NCBI RefSeq assembly: GCF_900177615.1
Contig: NZ_FXAP01000006.1
Coordinates: forward strand, 124,001-188,000
DNA length: 64,000 nt
Source: Plantibacter flavus
GTDB taxonomy: Bacteria; Actinomycetota; Actinomycetes; Actinomycetales; Microbacteriaceae
Direction: 5' to 3'
Position numbers and translations under genes: made by a program
The notes under the pieces: model-generated
Seen by the model: only the letters and a program-made list of their open reading frames with translations
Told to the model about the DNA's origin: nothing
The model's database searches: none
Shown: in pieces, positions 16,902 to 25,860 of the stretch
Layout of the letters: every line of letters begins with the position of its first letter
How positions within the stretch are numbered: the stretch's first letter is position 1

Positions 16902-16966
16902 CAGGAGATCCGCGCGGCAGCAGGAGGTCCTCCCTCAGGATCTCCTGCTGTCGCGCGGATCTCCTG
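16902..16966. terminator. 25-bp-arm hairpin after the Asp23 locus (CAGCAGGA family, copy 2)
   Basis: The arms 16902-16926 and 16942-16966 pair over 25 bp with a single mismatch. The left arm contains CGCGCGGCAGCAGGAG and the right arm CTCCTGCTGTCGCGCG; loop 15. It lies between two convergent genes and can act in both directions. No T-run is present, so it may be a repeat element that doubles as a terminator. Confidence 0.85.
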
Positions 16967-16969
16967 CTC

Positions 16970-17146
16970 TCAGCTCAGGCGGCGGGTGAGGTGGACGTCG
17001 ACGGTCGCGTCGACGCGGACGGACTTGCCGGTGCCGAGGAACTCGGCCGAGCCGGGCATCTCGACGCAGGACCAGACGTCGCCCTTCACATCGACGCCGA
17101 TCGGCGCGGTGAAGCGGTGATCGAGCTCGGTCGGTCCGATGGCCAT
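16970..17146 (-). CDS. short conserved-looking hypothetical protein
   Basis: 58 residues from ATG 17146 (MAIGPTELDHRFTAPIGVDV ...). It looks like a small all-beta domain (GDVWSCVEMPGSAEFLGTGK, then ending SVRVDATVDVHLTRRLS). Codon use is high GC3, like its neighbours. No family recognised. The stop is three bases past the long hairpin. Confidence 0.55.
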   Translation of the reverse strand: MAIGPTELDHRFTAPIGVDVKGDVWSCVEMPGSAEFLGTGKSVRVDATVDVHLTRRLS

Positions 17147-17306
17147 CAGTGGCGCCCCTCGTCGGTCGTGGTCGGCGGGGCCATTGTCGCGGCTGCGGCC
17201 GACCCGTGGCAAGGGCGGGGCCGTCCCTGGTCCCGCCCTTCGACAGGCTCAGGGACCGCGTCTCCCACCCGTTCTGTGCGCTTGTCGAGGGGTCTCCGGA
17301 AGCACT

Positions 17307-17348
17307 CGGCCCCTCGGCAGGCTCGCGGGGAGCACTGCCGAGGGGCCG
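17307..17348 (-). terminator. hairpin downstream of mmsA
   Basis: Perfect 14-bp arms CGGCCCCTCGGCAG (17307) and CTGCCGAGGGGCCG (17335) with a 14-base loop, seven bases past the mmsA stop. No T-run. An interspersed-repeat copy (CCCTTCGACAGGCTCAGGGACC) lies at about 17238. Confidence 0.75.
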
Positions 17349-17354
17349 GGAGCC

Positions 17355-18890
17355 TCAGTTCTGGGGGAAGCCGAGGTTGATGCCGCCGTGGGAGGGGTCG
17401 AGCCAGCGGGAGGTGATGGCCTTCTGCTGGGTGAAGAAGCGGACGCCCTCGGCGCCGTGGGCCTTGGTGTCGCCGAACAGGGAGTCCTTCCACCCGCCGA
17501 AGGAGAACGTCGCGACCGGGACGGGGATGGGCACGTTGATGCCGATCATGCCGACCTGGATCTCGTTCTGGAAGCGTCGGGCGGCGCCGCCGTCGTTGGT
17601 GAAGATCGCGGTCCCGTTGCCGAACGCACCACCGTTGATCAGCGCGACACCCTCTTCGTAGGAGGCGACGCGGACGACCGCGAGGACGGGTCCGAAGATC
17701 TCCTCCGTGTACACCTTCGACGTCGTCGGGACGTTGTCGATGAGGGTCGGGCCGAGCCAGAACCCGTTCGGGTCACCGTCGATGGGCGTGTTGCGGCCGT
17801 CGACGACGATCGTCGCTCCATCGGCTTCGGCGATGTCGAGGTAGGAGGCGACCTTGTCGCGGTGCACCTTCGTCACCAGCGGTCCCATGTCGCAGTTCCG
17901 GCGGCCGTCACCGATGCGCAGGGTCGCTGCGCGTTCGGCGATCTTGGCGATGAGCTCGTCCGCGACGGGCTCCACAGCGACGACGACCGAGATCGCCATG
18001 CAGCGCTCGCCCGCGGAGCCGAAGCCGGCGTTGATGGCGGAGTCGGCGACGAGGTCGAGGTCGGCGTCGGGCAGCACGAGCATGTGGTTCTTCGCCCCGC
18101 CGAGCGCCTGGACCCGCTTGCCGTGTGCGGTGCCGGTCTCGTACACGTACTTCGCGATCGGCGTGGAACCGACGAAGGAGATCGCACGGACGTCGGGGTG
18201 GGTCAGGAGCCCGTCGACGGCCTCCTTGTCACCGTTGAGCACCGTGAACACCCCGTCAGGGAGCCCGGCTTCCTTCCACAGCTTCGCGAGCCAGATCGCC
18301 GCGGACGGGTCCTTCTCGCTCGGCTTCAGCACGACCGTGTTCCCGGCCGCGATCGCGATCGGGAAGAACCACATCGGCACCATCGCGGGGAAGTTGAACG
18401 GCGAGATGATGCCAACGACCCCGAGTGGCTGCTTCGTGGAGTACACGTCCACACCGGTCGAGACCTGCTCGGAGAACTCACCCTTCAGGTGGTGGGCGAG
18501 GCCGGTCGCGAACTCCACGACCTCCTGCCCCCGGGTGATCTCACCGAGCGCGTCGGAGACGACCTTGCCGTGCTCCGCGGTGATGATCTCCGCCAGCTCA
18601 CCCTTCTTCGCTTCCAGGAGCTCACGGAACTTGAACACGATCTGCTGACGCTTCGCGAGCGGCAGGTCGCGCCAGGCGGGGAAGGCCGCGGCGGCGGATG
18701 CGACGGCGCGATCGATCTCGGCCTGGTTCGCGAGTGCGACGTGCTTGGTCGCGACACCGAGTGCCGGGTCGTAGACCGGGGCGGTGCGACAGGACGTGGA
18801 CGGGGCCTCGGTTCCATCGATCCAGTGCGGGACGACCGGCAGCGAACCGGCGTCGGAGGTGGGGGTGGTGCTCGAGGCGGTGGTGGTCAT
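17355..18890 (-). CDS. mmsA: CoA-acylating methylmalonate-semialdehyde dehydrogenase
   Basis: 511 residues. This ALDH branch converts (methyl)malonate semialdehyde plus CoA and NAD+ to propionyl- or acetyl-CoA and CO2. Branch signatures are visible: SPFNFPAMVPMWFFPIAIA, QALGGAKNHM (the glutamate conserved in other ALDHs is absent here, as expected for the CoA-acylating type) and the catalytic cysteine in FGSAGERCMA (Cys297). The first 18 residues are a Ser/Thr-rich extension. Its ATG overlaps the stop of a 40-codon ORF that itself overlaps the aminotransferase. Role: valine, beta-alanine or myo-inositol breakdown; the aminotransferase favours an omega-amino acid such as beta-alanine. Confidence 0.92.
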   Translation of the reverse strand: MTTTASSTTPTSDAGSLPVVPHWIDGTEAPSTSCRTAPVYDPALGVATKHVALANQAEIDRAVASAAAAFPAWRDLPLAKRQQIVFKFRELLEAKKGELAEIITAEHGKVVSDALGEITRGQEVVEFATGLAHHLKGEFSEQVSTGVDVYSTKQPLGVVGIISPFNFPAMVPMWFFPIAIAAGNTVVLKPSEKDPSAAIWLAKLWKEAGLPDGVFTVLNGDKEAVDGLLTHPDVRAISFVGSTPIAKYVYETGTAHGKRVQALGGAKNHMLVLPDADLDLVADSAINAGFGSAGERCMAISVVVAVEPVADELIAKIAERAATLRIGDGRRNCDMGPLVTKVHRDKVASYLDIAEADGATIVVDGRNTPIDGDPNGFWLGPTLIDNVPTTSKVYTEEIFGPVLAVVRVASYEEGVALINGGAFGNGTAIFTNDGGAARRFQNEIQVGMIGINVPIPVPVATFSFGGWKDSLFGDTKAHGAEGVRFFTQQKAITSRWLDPSHGGINLGFPQN

Positions 18891-19009
18891 GCGGAGGGCT
18901 CCTGGGCGTCGTGGGGTGCAGGGGTGCTGGTGCTGGGTGCTGGTCGTGCCGGGACGGGTGCCGGGAGTCCCGACACCGAGTCCCAGAACGGGTCCGGGTC
19001 GCCGCTCAT
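18887..19009 (-). CDS. 40-residue small ORF coupled between aminotransferase and mmsA
   Basis: The ATG at 19009 overlaps the aminotransferase stop (ATGA) and the stop overlaps the mmsA start (ATGA), so the ribosome can pass through three genes without a gap. A GGGGAG ribosome site precedes it by eight bases. The product begins MSGDPDPFWDSVSGL and then becomes a Pro/Ala/Ser/Thr-rich tail ending HDAQEPSA. No family known to me. Double overlap and third-position GC support translation, but the peptide could also serve only as a coupling leader. Confidence 0.6.
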   Translation of the reverse strand: MSGDPDPFWDSVSGLPAPVPARPAPSTSTPAPHDAQEPSA

Positions 19010-20364
19010 GCGCTCAGCTCCCCGAGGGCGGCGTCGATGATCGCGACACCCGAGGCGACCTCGTCGGCGGTCACGACGGCGGGCGGGACGACGTGGATGC
19101 GGTTCTCGCTGATGAACGGCAGGAGGCCGGCCTCGAGCAGGGACGACTTGAACCGACCCATCGCCGCCGCATCGAGCGGTGCGCGGGTCTCGCGGTCCTC
19201 GACGAGCTCGACCGCCCAGAACACGCCGCTGCCGCGGACCTCGCCGATGAGTTCGTGGCGCTCGGCGAGGGAGCGGAGCGCGGGGCCGATGTGGTCGGCA
19301 CCGATCGCCTTGGCGTGTTCGACGACACCTTCCTCAGCCATCGCGGTGAGGGTCGCGACGACACTCGCGGCGGCGAGCGGGTGGCCGGAGTAGGTGAGTC
19401 CGCCGGGGAACACCTGCTCGTCGAAGACGCGGGCGATGTGTTCCGAGACGATGACGCCACCGAGCGGCACATAGCCGGAGTTGACACCCTTCGCGAAGGT
19501 GATGAGGTCGGGGCGCACGTCGAAGGCGTCGAACGCGAACCACTCGCCGGTGCGGGCGAAGCCGGCCATGACCTCGTCGAGGATGAGCATGATGCCGTAG
19601 CGGTCGGCGATCGCGCGGACACCCGCGAGGTAGCCGGGCGGCGGGGTCAGGATGCCGGCGGTGCCTGGCACGGTCTCGAGGAGGATCGCGGCGATCGAGC
19701 CGGGACCCTCGGCCTGGACGGTGCGCTCGAGGTGGCGGAGGGCGCGCTCCGACTCCTCCTCCGGCGTCGTCGCCCAGAACTCGGTGCGGTAGAGGTACGG
19801 GCCGAACACGTGCACGTGACCGCGGGCGTACTCGTTGGGGATGCGGCGCCAGTCGCCCGTCGCGACGATGGCCGCGCCGGTGTTGCCGTGATACGAGCGG
19901 TAGGTGGAGATGACCTTGTCGCGGCCGGTGGCGATGCGCGCCATGCGGATCGCGTTCTCGTTCGCGTCGGCGCCGCCGTTGGTGAAGAAGACCTTCTCGA
20001 AGCCCTCGGGCGCACGCTCGAGGATGAGCCGCGCCGCCTCGGCACGGGTCGCGTTCGCGGCGGCGGGCGCGATCGTGGTGAGCTGCGCCGCCTGCTCCTG
20101 GATCGCCGCGACCACCTTCGGGTGCTGGTACCCGAGGTTCACGTTGACGAGCTGGCTGGAGAAGTCGAGGTAGTGGCGTCCGTCGTGGTCCCACACGGTG
20201 CTGCCGAGACCACCCGCGATGGGGAGCGGCTTGAGCGTGCTCTGGGCGGACCAGGAGTGCAGGACGCGCTGGGTGTCGGCGTCGCGGACGCCGGCATTGT
20301 CGAGGCCGGAGAGGAAGTCATTGATCACTCCTGCAGCCTGGCAATCGACGCGGCCGATGTACAT
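19006..20364 (-). CDS. class III PLP aminotransferase (omega-amino-acid type)
   Basis: 452 residues. The fold I class III pattern is clear: FFTNGGADANENAIRMAR, YRSYHGNTGAAI, the cofactor aspartate in LILDEVMAGFARTG and the PLP lysine in ITFAKGVNSGYVPLGG. Enzymes of this class move the amino group of beta-alanine, GABA, taurine or polyamine derivatives to pyruvate or 2-oxoglutarate. Feeding mmsA in one operon favours an amine giving (methyl)malonate semialdehyde. Start ATG 20364 is chosen; a GTG at 20328 is possible. It is divergent from pucR with a gap of only 26 bp. Confidence 0.88.
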   Translation of the reverse strand: MYIGRVDCQAAGVINDFLSGLDNAGVRDADTQRVLHSWSAQSTLKPLPIAGGLGSTVWDHDGRHYLDFSSQLVNVNLGYQHPKVVAAIQEQAAQLTTIAPAAANATRAEAARLILERAPEGFEKVFFTNGGADANENAIRMARIATGRDKVISTYRSYHGNTGAAIVATGDWRRIPNEYARGHVHVFGPYLYRTEFWATTPEEESERALRHLERTVQAEGPGSIAAILLETVPGTAGILTPPPGYLAGVRAIADRYGIMLILDEVMAGFARTGEWFAFDAFDVRPDLITFAKGVNSGYVPLGGVIVSEHIARVFDEQVFPGGLTYSGHPLAAASVVATLTAMAEEGVVEHAKAIGADHIGPALRSLAERHELIGEVRGSGVFWAVELVEDRETRAPLDAAAMGRFKSSLLEAGLLPFISENRIHVVPPAVVTADEVASGVAIIDAALGELSA

Positions 20365-20390
20365 GGCGGGATCGGTGATAGCTTCGGCAC

Positions 20391-21953
20391 ATGTCCACCA
20401 CTTCCGTGATCGCTGGCGAGGTCGGCCGTGCGTCCTCGAACGTGTCCCTGCGCACGCTCATGGCCGAGCCGGTCTTCAAGCTCGGCCTCGTCGTCGCGGG
20501 TGACGCCGACGTCCTCGATCGCGACATCGCCTGGGTGCACAGCTCCGACCTCGGCGACCCGACGCCCTGGCTGGAGCCCGGCCAGCTGCTCCTCACCGAC
20601 GGCATGCAGTTCACCGGCGAGATGAGCGACGAGCTCGCCGACCGCCGCGCCGACGAGTACGTCCGCCGCCTCTCCGCGCGGGGCGTGATCGCGCTCGGGT
20701 TCGCCACCGGGATCATCCACGCCGACATCCCGCAGCGGCTCGTCGATGCGTGCGAGCGTCACGGGTTCACCCTGCTCGAGGTGGGGGAGCGGACCCCGTT
20801 CATCGGCATCATCCGGTTCGTCGCCGACGCGGTCGCTGCCGCACGCGTGGCGTCGCTCGAGTGGTCACTCGCCGCTCAGCGTGCGGTCGCGAGGGCGGCG
20901 CTCCGACCCGACGGCCTGACCGCGATCCTCGCGGAGCTGGGGCAGCAGCTCGGCTGCTGGGTCGCGCTGTACGACGCGCTCGGCAACCGGGTCACCACGA
21001 GGACGCGCGAACCGGTGCCGGAGGGCGTGGAGGCAGCCGTCGCGGAGGTGCTGCGCCGCGGGTCGCGGGCCGGCCTGCACCTCGCGGACGGAGCGGCGGG
21101 CGCGACGCTGCTGACGCTCGGTCGCCGGGGCGAGCTGCGGGGCATCCTCGCGGTCGGTTCCAGCGTGCCGCTCGACCACGCCGAGCATGACCTCGTCTCC
21201 AGCGTCATCGGCCTCGCGAGCATCGCCCTCGAGCAGCACGGCGCCCTCGACCTCGCACGCCGACAGTTGCGGTCGGGGCTCCTCGAGTTGCTGCTCTCCG
21301 GGGACCGCGCCGTCGCCGAGCGCACCGCCCAGCGGCTCTGGGGGCCGCTGCCGCCCGACCCGATCCGCGTCGCCGTGGTCGACATCCCCGTGGGTGAGCT
21401 GGGCTTCCTCTCGGAACTCGACGTGCAGGCCGCGGCGCACGGCGGCAAGCTGTTCTTCGCCGAGCAGGACGAACGGATCGTCATCGTGTCGAGCGACGCG
21501 GACACCGGACTCTGGGACGTCGTCGTCGGCCGTCACGGGCTGTCGGGCGGGGTGTCGGCGAGGACGAATTGGGAGGGCTTGCGGGACGGCTTGGCCGAGG
21601 CCGAGCGGGCGCGCGCGTCGGCCGGGGAGACGCCGCGACTCGTGCGGTACGAGGCGCTCGCCGAGCAGGGGTTGCTCGGGTTGCTGAGCGCCTCGGGCGG
21701 GTCGGTGCTGGCGAACCGGCTGCTGGAGCCGTTGGGCGGGCTCGGTGCCGAGGCTCGGGCGGTCCACGTGGAGACGGCTCGGGTGTGGTTGGAGGCGAAC
21801 TGCGTGACCGACCAGGCGGCTGGCCGACTCGGGATCCACCGGCAGACCCTCCGCGCGCGCATCACCACGCTGGAGTCGCTGCTCGACCTCGACCTCTCGC
21901 GCTTCGGCGACCGTGCCGAGCTGTGGAGCGCCCTCCAGCTCGCCGACGGCTGA
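20391..21953 (+). CDS. PucR-family transcriptional regulator
   Basis: 520 residues. The N-terminal PucR ligand domain (about residues 20-140) shows LRTLMAEPVFKLGLVVAGDA, LEPGQLLLTDGMQF and GFTLLEVGERTPF. A GGDEF-like middle follows. The C-terminal PucR helix-turn-helix (about 465-520) reads VTDQAAGRLGIHRQTLRARI. PucR-type proteins control purine, amino-acid and GABA or beta-alanine genes. Divergence from the aminotransferase-mmsA operon makes that operon its probable target. The ATG has no ribosome site, and a TGATAG box nine bases upstream suggests a leaderless transcript. Confidence 0.88.
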   Translation: MSTTSVIAGEVGRASSNVSLRTLMAEPVFKLGLVVAGDADVLDRDIAWVHSSDLGDPTPWLEPGQLLLTDGMQFTGEMSDELADRRADEYVRRLSARGVIALGFATGIIHADIPQRLVDACERHGFTLLEVGERTPFIGIIRFVADAVAAARVASLEWSLAAQRAVARAALRPDGLTAILAELGQQLGCWVALYDALGNRVTTRTREPVPEGVEAAVAEVLRRGSRAGLHLADGAAGATLLTLGRRGELRGILAVGSSVPLDHAEHDLVSSVIGLASIALEQHGALDLARRQLRSGLLELLLSGDRAVAERTAQRLWGPLPPDPIRVAVVDIPVGELGFLSELDVQAAAHGGKLFFAEQDERIVIVSSDADTGLWDVVVGRHGLSGGVSARTNWEGLRDGLAEAERARASAGETPRLVRYEALAEQGLLGLLSASGGSVLANRLLEPLGGLGAEARAVHVETARVWLEANCVTDQAAGRLGIHRQTLRARITTLESLLDLDLSRFGDRAELWSALQLADG

Positions 21954-22835
21954 AGATCCTTCGGGCCCCGATCGACGAGCGCAACCCGGTCACCGAGCCC
22001 ACCCCGGTCCTCGAGCCCACCCCGGTCACCGAGCTTGTCGAGGTGCCTCCGTGGGCCCTTCGACAGGCTCAGGGAGCGGAAAAGGTGCACGGTTCGGGGT
22101 GACCGCCGCTTGCCGACGAACCCCAGCAGGGGTTCAGGTCCCCAAGTCGCCTTGCCGGACTGGTCCCTGAGCTGCACCATCCCGGTCCCTGAGCCACAAC
22201 GTTCCGGTCCCTGAGCTTGTCGAAGGGCGGTCGACATTGGGCGGGACCGCACTCCGACGGGCTCGGTGACCGGAAAGCGTTCCGCGGGTGAGGAGCGCGG
22301 TGAGCGGGTGCACCGTGTCCCGGTTCTCGCGCGCAACCCATCCCGGACCCTGAGCTTGTCGAAGGGCGGTCGACATGGGGCGGGACCGCACTCCGACAGG
22401 CTCGGTGACCGGAAAGCGTTCCGCGGGTGAGGAGCGCGGTGAGCGGGTGCACCGTGTCCCTGTTCTCGCGCGCAACCCATCCCGGACCCTGAGCTTGTCG
22501 AAGGGCGGTCGACATGGGGCGGCACCGCACTCCGACAGGCTCGGTGACCGGAAAGCGTTCCGCGGGTGAGGAGCGCGGTGAGCGGGTGCACCGTGTCCCG
22601 GTTCTCGCGCGCAACCCATCCCGGACCCTGAGCTTGTCGAAGGGCGGTCGACATGGGGCGGGACCGCACTTCGACAGGCTCAGTGACCGGATGGGGCGTC
22701 AGTGACCGGATGGGGGCGTCAGTGACCGGATGGGGCGTCAGTGACCGGATGGGGCGTCAGTGACCGGTGGCGCGAGCTCGGCGACCGGTGGTGCGAGCTC
22801 AGCGACCGCACTTCGACAAGCTCAGTGAGCGGAGC
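21954..22835. repeat. tandem repeat block: three and a half 139-bp units plus 18-19-bp units
   Basis: No gene. Interspersed-repeat copies start near 21990, 22050, 22150 and 22205. From 22231 a 139-bp unit recurs at 22370, 22509 and 22648 (partial), nearly identical; each contains the TGAGCTTGTCGAAGGGC core and a diverged second copy (CTCCGACAGGCTCGGTGACC). From about 22680 an 18-19-bp unit (AGTGACCGGATGGGGCGTC) repeats four times, then degenerates. The block separates pucR from the end of the aldehyde dehydrogenase gene. Confidence 0.95.
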
Positions 22836-24215
22836 CTACGCGATGCGGATGAGCTTCTTGTTGACGAACTCGTCCATGGCGGGCTTGCCCATCTCGCGGC
22901 CGGTGCCGGAGCGCTTCACGCCGCCGAAGGGCAGCTCCGCCGCGTCGCCGAGGACGAGGTTGATCCACACCATGCCGGCGTCGATCCCGTCCGCGACCCG
23001 CAGCGCCTGCTCCTGGTCGGTCGTGTACACGTAGGAGCCGAGGCCGAACGGGGTGTCGTTCGCGAGGCGCACGGCCTCCTCCTCCGACGCGACCCGGTAC
23101 AGCGACGCGACGGGTCCGAAGAACTCCTCGTGGAACGCGTCCATCTCGGGCGTCACGTCGGTGAGCACGGCCGGCGGGAAGAAGTTCCCCGACGGCTCGC
23201 CGGATGCCAGGATCGTCGCGCCCTGTGCCTTCGCGCGGCCGAGCTGCTCGCCGAGTCGCTCGGTCGCGGCGGCCGACGACAGCGGGCCGAGCTGCGTGCT
23301 CTCCGCCATCGGGTCGGCCGGGGCGTTCGCGGTGAAGACCTCGGTGAACTTCGCGGCGAAGTCGTCGAACAGCTCGTCGATGATGATGAAGCGCTTGGCG
23401 GCGTTGCAGGACTGCCCGTTGTTGTCGATGCGGGCGTTGACGGCGTCCTGGACGGCGGCGTCGAGGTCGTCGGTCGACAGCAGGATGAACGGGTCGGACC
23501 CGCCGAGCTCGAGGACGACCTTCTTGAGGTGCTTGCCGGCCAGCTCGGCGACGGCGGAACCGGCGCGCTCCGAACCGGTGACCGAGACGCCCTGCACGCG
23601 CGGGTCGGCGATGACCGTCGCGATCTGGTCGTTCGTGGCGAAGATGTTCACGTACACGGAGTCGTGGGCGCCCAGCTCGGTTTCGGCGTCGTCGAAGATC
23701 TGCGCGATCGCCAGCGCGGATTCGGGGCACTGCGGGGCGTGCTTGAGGAGGATCGTGTTGCCGTTGACGACGTTCGGGCCGACGAACCGCGCCACCTGGT
23801 AGTACGGGAAGTTCCACGGCATGATGCCGAGCAGCACGCCCAGCGACGCACGACGGATGAATGCGGAGCCGGTGCCGTCGGACAGCTCGATCGGTTCGTC
23901 GGCGGAGAAGGCCTCACCGTTGTCGGCGTAGTACTGGTAGATCGCGGCGGCGAAGTCGACCTCACCGAGCGCCTGCTCGTAGGTCTTGCCCATCTCGCGG
24001 ACGGCGATCTCGGCCAGCTGCTCGCGGCGCTCCGTGTGGAGGGCGGCGACGCGGGCGATGAGCGCGGCACGGTTGGCGACGGGAGCGCGACGCGACCACT
24101 CCTCGTGGGCGGCGGACGCGGCGGTGATCGCCTGCTGCAGCTCCTCGTCCGTGATCGTCGGGTAGTCGCGGAGAGTCTCTCCGGTCGCGGGGTTGACGAC
24201 GGCGTAGTCGCTCAC
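22836..24215 (-). CDS. NAD(P)-dependent aldehyde dehydrogenase, succinate-semialdehyde type
   Basis: 459 residues from GTG 24215 with ribosome site AAAGGAG. ALDH fold with GIMPWNFPYYQVARF, catalytic Glu236 in LELGGSDPF and catalytic Cys270 in NNGQSCNAAKR. The short N-terminus (SDYAVVNPATGE) and overall length fit the GabD/YneI-like succinate-semialdehyde dehydrogenases. It is the last gene of a permease-oxidase-ALDH operon and probably oxidises the aldehyde made by the FAD oxidase or by transamination of GABA. Confidence 0.88.
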   Translation of the reverse strand: MSDYAVVNPATGETLRDYPTITDEELQQAITAASAAHEEWSRRAPVANRAALIARVAALHTERREQLAEIAVREMGKTYEQALGEVDFAAAIYQYYADNGEAFSADEPIELSDGTGSAFIRRASLGVLLGIMPWNFPYYQVARFVGPNVVNGNTILLKHAPQCPESALAIAQIFDDAETELGAHDSVYVNIFATNDQIATVIADPRVQGVSVTGSERAGSAVAELAGKHLKKVVLELGGSDPFILLSTDDLDAAVQDAVNARIDNNGQSCNAAKRFIIIDELFDDFAAKFTEVFTANAPADPMAESTQLGPLSSAAATERLGEQLGRAKAQGATILASGEPSGNFFPPAVLTDVTPEMDAFHEEFFGPVASLYRVASEEEAVRLANDTPFGLGSYVYTTDQEQALRVADGIDAGMVWINLVLGDAAELPFGGVKRSGTGREMGKPAMDEFVNKKLIRIA

Positions 24216-24378
24216 TGGTGTGCTCCTTTGTCTGAGGTGCTGCTGGTGCGGTGCGGTGTCCGTTGCGGGCCGACGCGAGCTGTGCGGGTTCGACGGGAGC
24301 GGGACCACCACCTGCACCGTATCGAACCAGGCTCCGCCTGTCATGGGTTGGACCGCGGCTCATGGGCCGAAACGTCGC

Positions 24379-25812
24379 TCAGGAGTCGAAGCCCAGCCCG
24401 ACGGCGTCCATCGTGCGGAGCCAGAGTCCGCGCTTGCCCTCGTTACGGTCGGCTCGGGCCATCTCCGACAGCGAGATGCGCGCGCCGATGAACGCGAGCG
24501 GGTCGGGCGGGAACGGCGTCGGCTTCTTCTGGACGAAGTCCATCGTCGTACGCTCGGTCGGCGTGCCGGCGAGGAGGTCCAGCATGACGTTCGCGCCGTA
24601 CCGCGTCGCCCCGACGCCGAGCCCGGTGAACCCGGCGGCGTGCGCGACCTTGCCGCCGTGCGCGGTCTCGAAGAAGGAGAAGAACCGCCCGCAGGTGTCG
24701 ATCGCCCCGCCCCACTTGTGGGAGAAGCCGAGGTCGGCGAGCTGCGGGTAGGTGTGGGCGAAGTGGGCGGCGAGCTTGAGGAAGGACTCCTCGCGCTGGT
24801 CGAACCGCGGCTCGACCCGCCCGCCGTAGTTGTAGACCGCGTCGTAGCCGCCGTAGAGGATGCGGGTCGACCCGTTCGCGTCGGTCGTGAGCCGCGAGTA
24901 GTGGAAGCGGTTGTCGAGGTCGGAGATGCCCTGACGGCCCTTCCATCCCAGGCTCTCGAGCTGTTCGGCGGAGAGCGGGTTCGTCATGAGCGCGTAGTCG
25001 TAGACCGGCACCGTGTACTTCCGGGCACTCGGGATGAGGGCTTTGAAGACGTTGGTGCCGAGGGCGACGTGCTTCGCGACGACCGAGCCGTGCGTCGTCG
25101 TGAGGGTCACCGACGTCGCGTCCGACCGGATCGAACGGACGTGCGTGTACTCGTGGATCTCCACACCCAGGTCGAGGCAGACGCGTCGCAGCTCCCACGC
25201 CAGCTTGGCCGGGTTGACGAGCGCCGCACCGGTCGGCTCGAACAGGCCGGCCTGGAAGATCGGCGAGTGGACCTCGGCCTGCATCGCCTCGCGGTCGAGG
25301 AACCGCGCGCCGTGCTCCTCGGCACTCTCCCGCAACCAGTCGACGTGGTGCGGAGCCGTCGCCGCCTGCAGCAGCCCCGTATCCTCCCAGTCGCAGTCCA
25401 TGCCGTACCGGGCGATGGTCTCGCCGATCTCGCGCAGGTTCTCGCGTCCCAGCTCCTCCAGGCGGTCGAACTCGTGCGGCAGGCGACTCTTGCCGTTCGA
25501 CGATCCGTGGGTGAGGCTCGGCTCGCAGAACCCGCCGTTGCGACCGGACGCCGCCCACGCGATGCGCCGGCCCTCGAGGAGCACGACCCGGCGGTCCGGG
25601 TCGCGCTCCTTCGCGAGCAGCGCGGTCCACAGGCCCGAGTACCCACCACCGACGATCGCCAGGTCCGTCTCGACGTCCGCTTCGAGGCGGGGGAGCGGAG
25701 CGGGCCGCGCCGGGTCGTCGAGCCAGTACGGCTCCGGTTCGGCCGAGGCCAGCTGTTCCCGCAGGCGTGCGGTGTCGGCGAGCTCTTCGGCCAGTTCGTA
25801 GGTGGTTCTCAT
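24379..25812 (-). CDS. FAD-dependent amine/amino-acid oxidoreductase (DAO family, PuuB-like)
   Basis: 477 residues. The Rossmann FAD site DLAIVGGGYSGLWTALLAKE lies at about residues 50-70, followed by VVLLEGRRIAWAASGRNGGF. The C-terminus has GFTGLGVGATRYGANVMLDL for FAD closure. The pattern matches the DAO-type oxidases that include gamma-glutamylputrescine oxidase PuuB. Operon with an APC permease upstream and an aldehyde dehydrogenase downstream supports amine oxidation to an aldehyde. No gamma-glutamylputrescine synthetase is in the window, so the exact substrate is open. Confidence 0.88.
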   Translation of the reverse strand: MRTTYELAEELADTARLREQLASAEPEPYWLDDPARPAPLPRLEADVETDLAIVGGGYSGLWTALLAKERDPDRRVVLLEGRRIAWAASGRNGGFCEPSLTHGSSNGKSRLPHEFDRLEELGRENLREIGETIARYGMDCDWEDTGLLQAATAPHHVDWLRESAEEHGARFLDREAMQAEVHSPIFQAGLFEPTGAALVNPAKLAWELRRVCLDLGVEIHEYTHVRSIRSDATSVTLTTTHGSVVAKHVALGTNVFKALIPSARKYTVPVYDYALMTNPLSAEQLESLGWKGRQGISDLDNRFHYSRLTTDANGSTRILYGGYDAVYNYGGRVEPRFDQREESFLKLAAHFAHTYPQLADLGFSHKWGGAIDTCGRFFSFFETAHGGKVAHAAGFTGLGVGATRYGANVMLDLLAGTPTERTTMDFVQKKPTPFPPDPLAFIGARISLSEMARADRNEGKRGLWLRTMDAVGLGFDS

Positions 25813-25860
25813 GGTGGGTCCCCTGTGGTGCGTGGTTCGGTGCTGGTGTGTGGTGCGCGG

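Noticed and set aside
22231-22700. possible CRISPR or integron-type array
   Set aside because: The 139-bp units are near identical along their full length, so there are no variable spacers; no integrase or cas genes.
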